Shown here one piece after another: positions 1-5,169 of a stretch of 5,297 nucleotides of DNA (within the stretch, counting starts at the first letter, position 1; each line of letters begins with the position of its first letter). Both the position numbers and the translations under genes were made by a program. Origin of the DNA: Pseudomonadota bacterium (lineage in GTDB: Bacteria > Pseudomonadota > Alphaproteobacteria > JAKJEU01); the NCBI GenBank assembly GCA_022705265.1, contig JAKJEU010000104.1, positions 1 through 5,297 of the forward strand. The letters are read 5' to 3'. The notes under the pieces were generated by a model that was not told where the DNA came from, did no database searches, and saw only the letters and a list, made by a program, of their open reading frames with translations.

Positions 1-1116
1 AGAAATTTCCATATATTCTTTTGGTCTTGTTTTGTTTTTTTCAAAATCAACAACAATGCCAAAGTTTTCAAGATTGCTTAATACGGCGTGTCTCATGTCT
101 GGGTCGTTTTCACCGATTCCAGCAGTAAAGATAATAGCATCAAGTTTAGGTTGTTCAATCATGTATGAACCGATGAATTTTCTGATGGAATGAGCGAGCA
201 TATTGAAAGCAAGAGTTGATAATTTATCGCCTTGTTCCATTTTTGATTCAACATCTCTCATATCAGAAGAACCGCAGATACCAGTCAAGCCACTTTCTTT
301 TGTAAGGATTTTATCAACTTCTTCGATGGAAAGGTTGAAATTCTTGCTCATAAAAGTAGCAATAGCAGGGTCAATCGAACCACATCTTGTTCCCATCATA
401 ACGCCGTCAAGAGGAGTTAAACCCATAGAAGTGTCGTAACATTTACCATTTTTTATAGATGTAATGCTTGAACCGTTTCCAAGGTGGACAGTTATAAGAT
501 TGCAATCTTGTAATTTTTTGCCAAGTAGTTCAGAAGCTTTTTTCGCAACATATTCATGGGAAGTACCATGGAAGCCATATTTTCTTATGTTATTTTGTTC
601 ATAATATTTATAAGGAATAGGATACATAAAGCATTCTTCTGGCATTGTTTGATGGAAAGCAGTATCAAAAACAGCAACATTAGGAATACCTTTGAATAAT
701 TCTCTTGCAATTTCAATACCTTGGATAGCAGGAGGGTTGTGAAGAGGTGCAAGAGGAATAGCTTTGATTAATTCTTCAATAACTTTGTCATCAATTAATA
801 CAGGCTTTGTAAAAGTACCACCGTGAACGGTTCTGTGTCCGATGCCTTTGATTTCGTCCAAACTTTTGATAACACCGATTTCAGCATCAGTTAAGTTTTT
901 AATGACTTTTTCCATACCTTCTTTATGGCTTGGGAAAGGTTGGTTAAAAACTTTTTTAATTTCGTTGTCTTTTCCTGGGAATCTTTTGTGTGTCATAACA
1001 CCTTCGCTAAGACCAATTCTTTCGACAAGTCCAGAACACATAACTTCTTTTGTTTCCATATTAAATAATTGATATTTAATAGAAGAAGAGCCACAGTTTA
1101 TAACAAGTGTTTTCAT
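1..1116 (-). CDS. ackA: Acetate kinase (partial, C-terminus beyond window)
   Basis: Acetate kinase of the ASKHA fold, cytoplasmic. It makes ATP and acetate from acetyl phosphate and ADP, or runs in reverse. I translated 372 codons from the ATG at 1116 to the window edge; family members are about 400 residues, so roughly the last 25-30 are missing. Visible signatures are the N-terminal VINCGSSSIKY (residues 5-15), GHRTVHGG (93-100), PLAPLHNPP (121-129), VFDTAFHQTMP (149-159), YGFHGTSH (180-187), HLGNGSS (211-217), DTSMGLTPL (228-236), MGTRCG (240-245) and FTAGIGEN (330-337). By family knowledge, R95, D151, H183 and R243 correspond to the substrate-binding and catalytic residues R91, D148, H180 and R241 of Methanosarcina AckA. 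The start is fixed by the family N-terminus MKTLVINCGSS. The gene lies 26 bp downstream of pta on the same strand, so the two are almost certainly co-transcribed. The assignment is very secure. Confidence 0.97.
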   Translation of the reverse strand, partial: MKTLVINCGSSSIKYQLFNMETKEVMCSGLVERIGLSEGVMTHKRFPGKDNEIKKVFNQPFPSHKEGMEKVIKNLTDAEIGVIKSLDEIKGIGHRTVHGGTFTKPVLIDDKVIEELIKAIPLAPLHNPPAIQGIEIARELFKGIPNVAVFDTAFHQTMPEECFMYPIPYKYYEQNNIRKYGFHGTSHEYVAKKASELLGKKLQDCNLITVHLGNGSSITSIKNGKCYDTSMGLTPLDGVMMGTRCGSIDPAIATFMSKNFNLSIEEVDKILTKESGLTGICGSSDMRDVESKMEQGDKLSTLAFNMLAHSIRKFIGSYMIEQPKLDAIIFTAGIGENDPDMRHAVLSNLENFGIVVDFEKNKTRPKEYMEIS

Positions 1117-1130
1117 TTTATTTTATTAAT

Positions 1131-1135
1131 CTCCT
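1131..1135 (-). promoter_or_regulatory. Ribosome binding site of ackA, unusually distant
   Basis: AGGAG reads on the minus strand in the 26-bp pta-ackA gap. It stands 14 nt from the ackA ATG, longer than the usual 5-9 nt. The spacer is pure A/T and holds no alternative ATG, GTG or TTG giving the conserved N-terminus, so the ATG at 1116 stays the best start. The long spacing may reduce ackA translation relative to pta, which is inference. Confidence 0.5.
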
Positions 1136-1142
1136 AAATTTA

Positions 1143-2612
1143 TTATACTAATCCTTTGTTTATCTGAGCTTGCATAGCGGTAATTGATACCAAATTAATG
1201 ATATCAGGTACGGTACAACCACGAGATAAGTCGTTAACAGGCTTTTTAAGCCCTTGTAATATAGGTCCAAGAGCGAGCGATTCCTCAGCAGCCCTTTGAA
1301 CAGCTTTGTAACAATTATTACCGCAATTAAGGTCAGGGAATATAAATATATTTGCTTTTCCAGCTACCTTGCTGTTTGGTAATTTGTGTTTTGCAACTTC
1401 TTCATCAATTGCGGCATCAAATTGCAAAGGTCCATCAATTTCGACATCAATGCCAAGCGATTTTGCTAATTCTTTTGCTTTGTTCATTGCTTCTTTTGTA
1501 ATTTCAACGGTTTTATCTTTGCTTGAATCTCCGGTTGAAAAAGACATAAAAGAAATTTTAGGCTCTAATCCAACAGCCTTAGCAGTCTCGATGGAAGAAA
1601 TTGCAATTTCAGCCAATTGGTCAGTTGTTGGTTCTGGTGTAACACCACAATCAGCAAATACAAAATATTTATGTTTGAAAACCATAACAAAAGAGCCAGA
1701 TACAACCGAAACACCTTTTTTAGTTTTAACAAATTGTAAAGCAGGGCGGATAGTGTGAGCAGTGGTATGTTCAGCACCAGAAACCATTCCATCAGCATCG
1801 TCTTTATAAATCATCATAGTTCCAAAATAACCGCAATCTTTCATAAGGTCGCGAGCTTGTTCAGGGGTTAATCCTTTTTCTTTTCTTAATTCGTATAAAG
1901 TGTTGGCATAATCGTTAAATTTTTCGTTTGTTTCAATTGGTTCAATTGTAACACCATCAAGAGTTATATTTAATTTTGATGCTGTTTTTTTAATTTCTTG
2001 TTCATCGCCAAGCAATATTGGATGACAAATTCCTCTTTTTGCAAGGACTTCTGATGCTCTTATAACTCTTTCACAAGTTCCTTCTGGTAAAACGATTCTT
2101 TGTTTATGTTTTTTTGCTCTGTCAATCATTTGAGCTTCAAACATTTTTACCGAGATTTTAGAAGTTTCAAAATTCAAAATAGCATCAAGCATTTCTTTTG
2201 TTACTTCGCCACTTTCAGAAGTGTAAATAACATCTCCTCTTTTGCTTTCGATGATTGGAGCGATTAGTTTACTTTGTTCTTTTGGAGCAATAATAATAGC
2301 ACCAGAGCTAAAATTACTTGTAAGATCGGCATTAATTTTGACCGCAAAATAACCATCGTTGCCAGAGTCGGTTAAACCGATTCCAATTGCGATATCAGAT
2401 TCTAATAAAGTTTTATTGTGATTTGAAATTGCTTCTTCAATTATTAAGTGATAGTTACCGCTTGCAAAAGTTTCTTTTAATTTCTGTTCCGAGCTCGTAA
2501 AAGGCATAAAAATATCAGCATTTCTGCCGATTTTTTTAAGTTCATTTTTTATATTTTCAGCAACTTTGGATATGTCGTGATTATATCCAATAAGATAAAC
2601 AGACTTTTTCAT
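1143..2612 (-). CDS. pta: Phosphate acetyltransferase with reduced N-terminal domain
   Basis: Phosphotransacetylase, 489 residues, cytoplasmic. It interconverts acetyl-CoA plus phosphate with acetyl phosphate plus CoA and feeds the adjacent acetate kinase. Residues 157-489 (333 residues) form a complete PTA catalytic domain, the length of stand-alone enzymes such as that of Methanosarcina. It shows RIVLPEG (172-178), MVSGAEHTTAHTIRPALQ (276-293), GPLQFDAA (394-401), FPDLNCGNNCYK (425-436), GPILQGL (449-455) and NDLSRGCTVPDI (460-471). S463, R464 and D470 match the CoA-binding and catalytic S309, R310 and D316 of the Methanosarcina enzyme, and R289 matches R133. Residues 1-150 are an extra domain that looks like a shrunken relative of the BioD-like P-loop domain of long Pta proteins, but with no Walker A motif and no room for the DRTGG domain. 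It is not a MaoC domain. The start ATG is preceded by AAGGA (2624-2628) 11 nt away. First gene of the operon; ackA follows after 26 bp. Confidence 0.95.
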   Translation of the reverse strand: MKKSVYLIGYNHDISKVAENIKNELKKIGRNADIFMPFTSSEQKLKETFASGNYHLIIEEAISNHNKTLLESDIAIGIGLTDSGNDGYFAVKINADLTSNFSSGAIIIAPKEQSKLIAPIIESKRGDVIYTSESGEVTKEMLDAILNFETSKISVKMFEAQMIDRAKKHKQRIVLPEGTCERVIRASEVLAKRGICHPILLGDEQEIKKTASKLNITLDGVTIEPIETNEKFNDYANTLYELRKEKGLTPEQARDLMKDCGYFGTMMIYKDDADGMVSGAEHTTAHTIRPALQFVKTKKGVSVVSGSFVMVFKHKYFVFADCGVTPEPTTDQLAEIAISSIETAKAVGLEPKISFMSFSTGDSSKDKTVEITKEAMNKAKELAKSLGIDVEIDGPLQFDAAIDEEVAKHKLPNSKVAGKANIFIFPDLNCGNNCYKAVQRAAEESLALGPILQGLKKPVNDLSRGCTVPDIINLVSITAMQAQINKGLV

Positions 2613-2658
2613 CTTTATTAAAATCCTTAAAAATAATGTTAAATATTGATTTATATAA

Positions 2659-2685
2659 TTTATAACAATAAGAAAAATATATCAA
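2659..2685 (-). promoter_or_regulatory. Possible promoter of pta-ackA
   Basis: On the minus strand a -35-like TTGATA (2685-2680) is followed after 15 bp by a -10-like TATAAA (2664-2659). Both hexamers match the sigma-70 consensus at five of six positions, but the spacer is shorter than the optimal 17 bp. The region is so AT-rich that other hexamer pairs can be chosen, for example TTGTTA, 17 bp, TATTTA slightly closer to the gene. The existence of a promoter in this spacer is well supported by gene layout; this exact placement is a guess. Confidence 0.3.
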
Positions 2686-2733
2686 TCTATATAAAAGAAA
2701 TATTTTTGTAACATAATTGTATAATAAATATTC

Positions 2734-2762
2734 TTATCAATTTATCGTTTATGATGTATATT
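2734..2762 (+). promoter_or_regulatory. Probable promoter of the secreted-protein operon
   Basis: TTATCA (2734-2739), a 17-bp spacer and TATATT (2757-2762) give nine of twelve matches to the sigma-70 consensus. Transcription would start near 2769, leaving a leader of about 27 nt that contains the strong ribosome binding site. Alternatives in the same AT-rich stretch are TTGTAA (2706-2711) with TATTCT (2729-2734), and an isolated perfect TATAAT at 2720-2725 that lacks a good -35. Confidence 0.4.
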
Positions 2763-2782
2763 ATAAATATATGCTTATATAT

Positions 2783-2790
2783 AAGGGAGG
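2783..2790 (+). promoter_or_regulatory. Strong ribosome binding site that sets the start at 2796
   Basis: AAGGGAGG, an excellent Shine-Dalgarno sequence, lies 5 nt before the ATG at 2796. The same reading frame is open further upstream, to an ATG at 2751, but that start would put 15 extra residues in front of a canonical signal peptide and would place the Shine-Dalgarno inside the gene. The ATG at 2796 is therefore the start. Confidence 0.85.
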
Positions 2791-2795
2791 AATTT

Positions 2796-3341
2796 ATGTT
2801 AAAAGCTTTGTTAAAGTCGGCCGTTTGTTGTGGGCTTTTAATGTCTTTTGGTCAAGCTAATGCTCAGGTTAATGTTGGAGAGGGAGAAGGGCTTGGAAAC
2901 CTTCCTGCATCTCCTTGGCAATCGGGTGGAATTTCCGCTGTTGCTGATACTGTTGCTGGCCCTAAGTCTGATGATACTTTGGTTGGAAATAAGGTGCCTT
3001 TACCAAAATTTGTGGGCGAAAACACAACCTGGACCAAGGCTCAGGGTCAAAAAGCAATAGCTCCAGAAGTAAATATTGCAAATATGCTTATTATGACGGA
3101 TCATTTAAGAAAACTTGGATATCAAATACCTCCTGGTTTTGACGATTTTATAAGAAATTCCCCAGAAAAATTAAGAGCCGAAATTATGGGTTCTCTTGAA
3201 AGTCTTAAAAATTCAGGTAATGATAAAATAGTTGATAAAAGTTTCAGAACAGTATTAAAAGTTATAGAAGATCAAACCGGGTTTGATGTTACCAATATTT
3301 TGGAAACAACTTTTGACTTGCTTGAATCTGGTCCAAGATAA
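2796..3341 (+). CDS. Secreted protein of unknown function, 181 residues
   Basis: I do not recognise a family. The N-terminus is a clear Sec signal peptide: MLKALLKS, a hydrophobic core at about residues 9-18, then a signal peptidase I site ANA/Q after residue 23. There is no lipobox, because the Cys-Cys pair (11-12) is inside the hydrophobic core. The mature protein has no cysteine. Residues 24-90 are Gly/Pro/Ser-rich and look poorly structured (GEGEGLGNLPASPWQSGG region). Residues about 91-178 look helical and more compact, with VNIANMLIMTDHLRKLGYQI, a central PPGFDDFI and a C-terminal amphipathic segment ending LLESGPR. It has no second membrane segment, so periplasmic or extracellular location is expected. 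It is the first gene of a likely two-gene operon with a second exported protein 24 bp downstream. Expression should be good, given the strong ribosome binding site. It is a real gene by start signals and signal peptide; its role is unknown. Confidence 0.85.
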   Translation: MLKALLKSAVCCGLLMSFGQANAQVNVGEGEGLGNLPASPWQSGGISAVADTVAGPKSDDTLVGNKVPLPKFVGENTTWTKAQGQKAIAPEVNIANMLIMTDHLRKLGYQIPPGFDDFIRNSPEKLRAEIMGSLESLKNSGNDKIVDKSFRTVLKVIEDQTGFDVTNILETTFDLLESGPR

Positions 3342-3365
3342 ATTTATTTTTATAAGGTGTTATTT

Positions 3366-3848
3366 ATGTATAAATATGTGGTTTTATGTTTGGGATTATC
3401 TTTTTTGCCAATTAAATCCTATGCATTTCAAGAGAAAATAGTCATTGCTCAAAATGTTGAAAGAAGCTTTTTTAAAAAACTTGTTTCAAAGGGTGAAAAA
3501 CCAAAAGAACAAATTCAAAATGTCGATTTAAAAGAACAAGAAAAAATTGATAAGCAAGAAAATACTTATAATGCTATATCAAAAATTGGTGGTTCTCCAA
3601 GCTTGCTTAAAGGTGCGGGGCAAAATGTAAACCAATATGATTTGAAAAAAAATGGTAAAAAATCGGAACGAAGGCTTGATAATTCAAAGGAAAAATTGCA
3701 AGAAAGATTGCAAAAAAGTAAGGAAGATTTTGAAAAAAGAGAAGGTCTTAGTATCGAAGAAGCGAATAAATTTTATTCTGATAACTTAAATCAAGAAAAA
3801 AATAAACCGCTTAAACTTGTAAAAGACCCTCTAGATAAACAAGATTAA
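3366..3848 (+). CDS. Secreted Lys/Glu-rich protein of unknown function, 160 residues
   Basis: No family recognised. The signal peptide is MYKY, then a hydrophobic core at about residues 5-16, then a plausible signal peptidase I site SYA/F after residue 20. The mature part is hydrophilic and dominated by Lys, Glu, Gln and Asn, with no further membrane segment and no mature cysteine. Residues about 100-127 (RRLDNSKEKLQERLQKSKED region) look like a short charged helix or coiled coil, with a possible second helix at 129-140. The ATG at 3366 is chosen over the in-frame GTG at 3357 because AAGG (3354-3357) lies 8 nt before the ATG and overlaps the GTG, and the ATG start gives a normal signal peptide. 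It follows the other secreted gene by 24 bp, suggesting co-expression and perhaps a shared envelope role. Its stop codon overlaps the stop of the convergent gene. Confidence 0.8.
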   Translation: MYKYVVLCLGLSFLPIKSYAFQEKIVIAQNVERSFFKKLVSKGEKPKEQIQNVDLKEQEKIDKQENTYNAISKIGGSPSLLKGAGQNVNQYDLKKNGKKSERRLDNSKEKLQERLQKSKEDFEKREGLSIEEANKFYSDNLNQEKNKPLKLVKDPLDKQD

Positions 3849-4171
3849 TAAAATTTCAAAGTTTTAATATCAGAAAGATTATCGGGATTTATTATAAAAA
3901 TTTTTTCTTGGTCTTTGTCGTTTTTAACATTTACGCAAAGATGTTTTCCACAAGAAAAACTTGATTTTATAAAAGTCCCGTTTTCTAATTCAAAAGATTT
4001 TTCAATTGTTTTTGCGTTTATTTCAACGGTTTCAATTTTTTTGTTTTGAAATTTAATCGCCCCATAAATTATTAAAGAGCCACATACAAAAATTAATCCA
4101 GAAAGGACAAAAACAATTATTTTAACGACACCAAGTTTAAAATCTTGCCTTTTGTTATCAATTTCTTCCAT
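3845..4171 (-). CDS. Small single-pass membrane protein, DUF6476-like
   Basis: A 108-residue protein with a short charged N-terminus (MEEIDNKRQDFK), one transmembrane helix at about residues 13-38, and a soluble C-terminal domain of about 70 residues. The C-terminal pattern (LENGTFIKSSFSCGKHLCV, a charged turn, then IFIINPDNLSDIK) resembles small alphaproteobacterial proteins of the DUF6476 type: one TM, then a segment such as LPDG, then a short beta-rich domain ending in a phrase like ILIFDxxTGxL. As I recall, these often sit next to rluD, as this gene does. The match is from memory and remains tentative. The inner-membrane helix with N-in topology would put the domain, and its cysteines C74 and C79, in the periplasm. 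A good ribosome binding site, AAGGTG (4182-4177), lies 5 nt before the ATG. It is divergent from the RluD gene (62-bp spacer) and convergent with the secreted gene. Function unknown. Confidence 0.8.
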   Translation of the reverse strand: MEEIDNKRQDFKLGVVKIIVFVLSGLIFVCGSLIIYGAIKFQNKKIETVEINAKTIEKSFELENGTFIKSSFSCGKHLCVNVKNDKDQEKIFIINPDNLSDIKTLKFY

Positions 4172-4197
4172 ATTATCACCTTAGTAAATAAAATTTA

Positions 4198-4226
4198 TTG
4201 TTGTTTTTTAAGATTTAAAGTATTTT
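4198..4226 (+). promoter_or_regulatory. Possible promoter of the RluD gene
   Basis: TTGTTG (4198-4203), a 17-bp spacer and TATTTT (4221-4226) form a mediocre sigma-70-like pair in the 62-bp divergent spacer. Transcription would then start within a base or two of the ATG at 4234, implying a leaderless message. This would fit the absence of a convincing Shine-Dalgarno there. The placement is weak because the spacer is almost all A/T. Confidence 0.2.
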
Positions 4227-4233
4227 TGTAACC

Positions 4234-5112
4234 ATGGCAATTGAAATTATAAGTATAGAAAATATAACCGATGTTAAGACAAGGCTTGATAAGTATCTTG
4301 CGAATAATTGTGAATTATCAAGAAGTCGTATAGAGGCTTTGATTGATGAAGGTTGTGTAAAAGTTGATGGAGTCGTTGTTAATGACGCCTCTTATAAGGT
4401 TAAACTTAATCAAAAATTTGAAATAACTGTTCCAGAACCTGTGGAAGACGAACTTAGTCCTGAAAATATCGATATTGATATAATTTATCAAGATGAGTAT
4501 TTGCTTGTGATAAATAAACGAGCGGGAATGGTGGTTCATCCTGCTGCTGGAAATTGGCAAGGAACTCTTGTTAATGCTTTACTTTATCATGTTGGGGATA
4601 GTCTTTCTGGTATTGGTGGAGTTAAAAGACCAGGGATAGTTCACAGGCTTGATAAAGATGATAAAACACATCAAAAATTATCGGAACAATTTGCAAATCG
4701 CGAAGTTAAAAAGGAATATTTGGCAATTGTTAATGGAGTTATAAAACCACCTTCGGGTTTGCTTGAAACGAATATTGGAAGGTCGCCACGAAATCGCCAA
4801 AAACAGGCTGTTTTAAAACATGGTGGCAAAAATGCGATTACCGAATATAATCTTATTAAAACTTTTAATGAAGGTGAATATTCCTTAATAAGTGTTAAAA
4901 TTCACACGGGAAGGACTCATCAAATAAGGGTTCATATGGCTCATTTGGGTCATTCGATTTTGGGTGATGAATTGTATGGTAAAAAAAATAATAAATATAT
5001 ACAAAGACAGGCTTTGCACGCTTATAAAGTAAGCTTTTTACACCCAATTTCAGGTGAGAAATGTTCTTTCGAAGCAAAGATTCCAGAAGATATGCAACAA
5101 TTGTTGTTGTAA
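4234..5112 (+). CDS. rluD: RluD-family 23S rRNA pseudouridine synthase with internal deletion
   Basis: RluA/RluD-type pseudouridine synthase, 292 residues. In E. coli RluD modifies U1911, U1915 and U1917 in helix 69 of 23S rRNA, at the subunit interface. An S4 RNA-binding domain occupies residues about 14-65 (TRLDKYLA, SRSRIEALIDEGCVKVDG). The catalytic domain follows, with VINKRAGMVVHPAAGN (92-107), GTLVNALLYH (110-119), the catalytic motif HRLDKD (137-142, nucleophile D140), the conserved arm EYLAIVNG (161-168), IGRSPRNRQK (181-190) and IHTGRTHQIRVHMAHLGH (223-240). Oddity: in the family HRLDKD is followed by about ten conserved residues of the type TSGLMVVAKN. Here HRLDKD runs directly into DKTHQKLSEQF, so this core strand is missing, in frame. 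E. coli RluD is 326 residues. The ATG at 4234 is the only reasonable start, since an in-frame stop lies at 4216. No good Shine-Dalgarno is seen. RluD is preferred over RluC by the HPAAGN and GTLVNALLYH segments. Whether the enzyme is active is uncertain. Confidence 0.88.
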   Translation: MAIEIISIENITDVKTRLDKYLANNCELSRSRIEALIDEGCVKVDGVVVNDASYKVKLNQKFEITVPEPVEDELSPENIDIDIIYQDEYLLVINKRAGMVVHPAAGNWQGTLVNALLYHVGDSLSGIGGVKRPGIVHRLDKDDKTHQKLSEQFANREVKKEYLAIVNGVIKPPSGLLETNIGRSPRNRQKQAVLKHGGKNAITEYNLIKTFNEGEYSLISVKIHTGRTHQIRVHMAHLGHSILGDELYGKKNNKYIQRQALHAYKVSFLHPISGEKCSFEAKIPEDMQQLLL

Positions 5113-5135
5113 TTATTTAAAATTAGTTTTATAAT
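5107..5135 (+). promoter_or_regulatory. Strong promoter in front of the feoA-like gene
   Basis: TTGTAA (5107-5112), a 17-bp spacer and a perfect TATAAT (5130-5135) give ten of twelve sigma-70 consensus matches, the best in the window. The -35 hexamer overlaps the last codons and stop of the RluD gene. Transcription should start near 5142, leaving a leader of about 28 nt. This implies that the feoA-like gene is transcribed independently of rluD. Confidence 0.55.
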
Positions 5136-5144
5136 TATTCTAAA
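5128..5144 (+). promoter_or_regulatory. Iron control element (Irr-box)-like operator
   Basis: The 17-mer TTTATAATTATTCTAAA matches the alphaproteobacterial iron control element consensus TTTAGAANNNTTCTAAA at 13 of 14 defined positions; the only mismatch is T for G at 5132. It covers the -10 hexamer and the predicted transcription start of the feoA-like gene, which is where a repressor would act. The consensus is established for Irr, a Fur-family regulator. Its use here is inference, and the AT-rich background raises the chance of coincidence. Confidence 0.4.
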
Positions 5145-5169
5145 ATACATATTTAATCGGTGGTGTATC

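Noticed and set aside
203..1072. Two open frames of 76-78 codons on the plus strand opposite ackA (203-439 and 842-1072).
   Set aside because: Both are antisense to unmistakable acetate kinase sequence and show no features of their own.
1369..1758. Open frame of 129 codons on the plus strand opposite pta.
   Set aside because: It lies wholly antisense to the conserved catalytic domain of Pta, has no recognisable motif and no good ribosome binding site. It is a shadow of the real gene.
2646..2659. FNR/FixK-like site TTGATTTATATAAT upstream of pta (consensus TTGAT-N4-ATCAA), attractive for anaerobic control of acetate metabolism.
   Set aside because: Only the left half-site is perfect and the right one matches three of five bases, in a spacer that is nearly all A/T. 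Another ATCAA at 2681-2685 is not at the required spacing.
2701..2712. The 12-mer TATTTTTGTAAC occurs here and again at 4221-4232, both in divergent spacers.
   Set aside because: The shared stretch is short and AT-rich, does not extend further, and stands at different distances from the genes. Chance is the simplest explanation.
4190..4202. Short palindrome AATAAA/TTTATT in the RluD divergent spacer as an operator.
   Set aside because: Six-base A/T arms are expected by chance in this composition and no regulator family is suggested.
5110..5137. Hairpin after the RluD stop: TAATTAT (5110-5116) pairs with ATAATTA (5131-5137), with an inner AAAA/TTTT, as a possible terminator.
   Set aside because: The stem is entirely A/T, has a two-base bulge and is not followed by a T-run. 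The same bases are better explained as the feoA promoter and operator.
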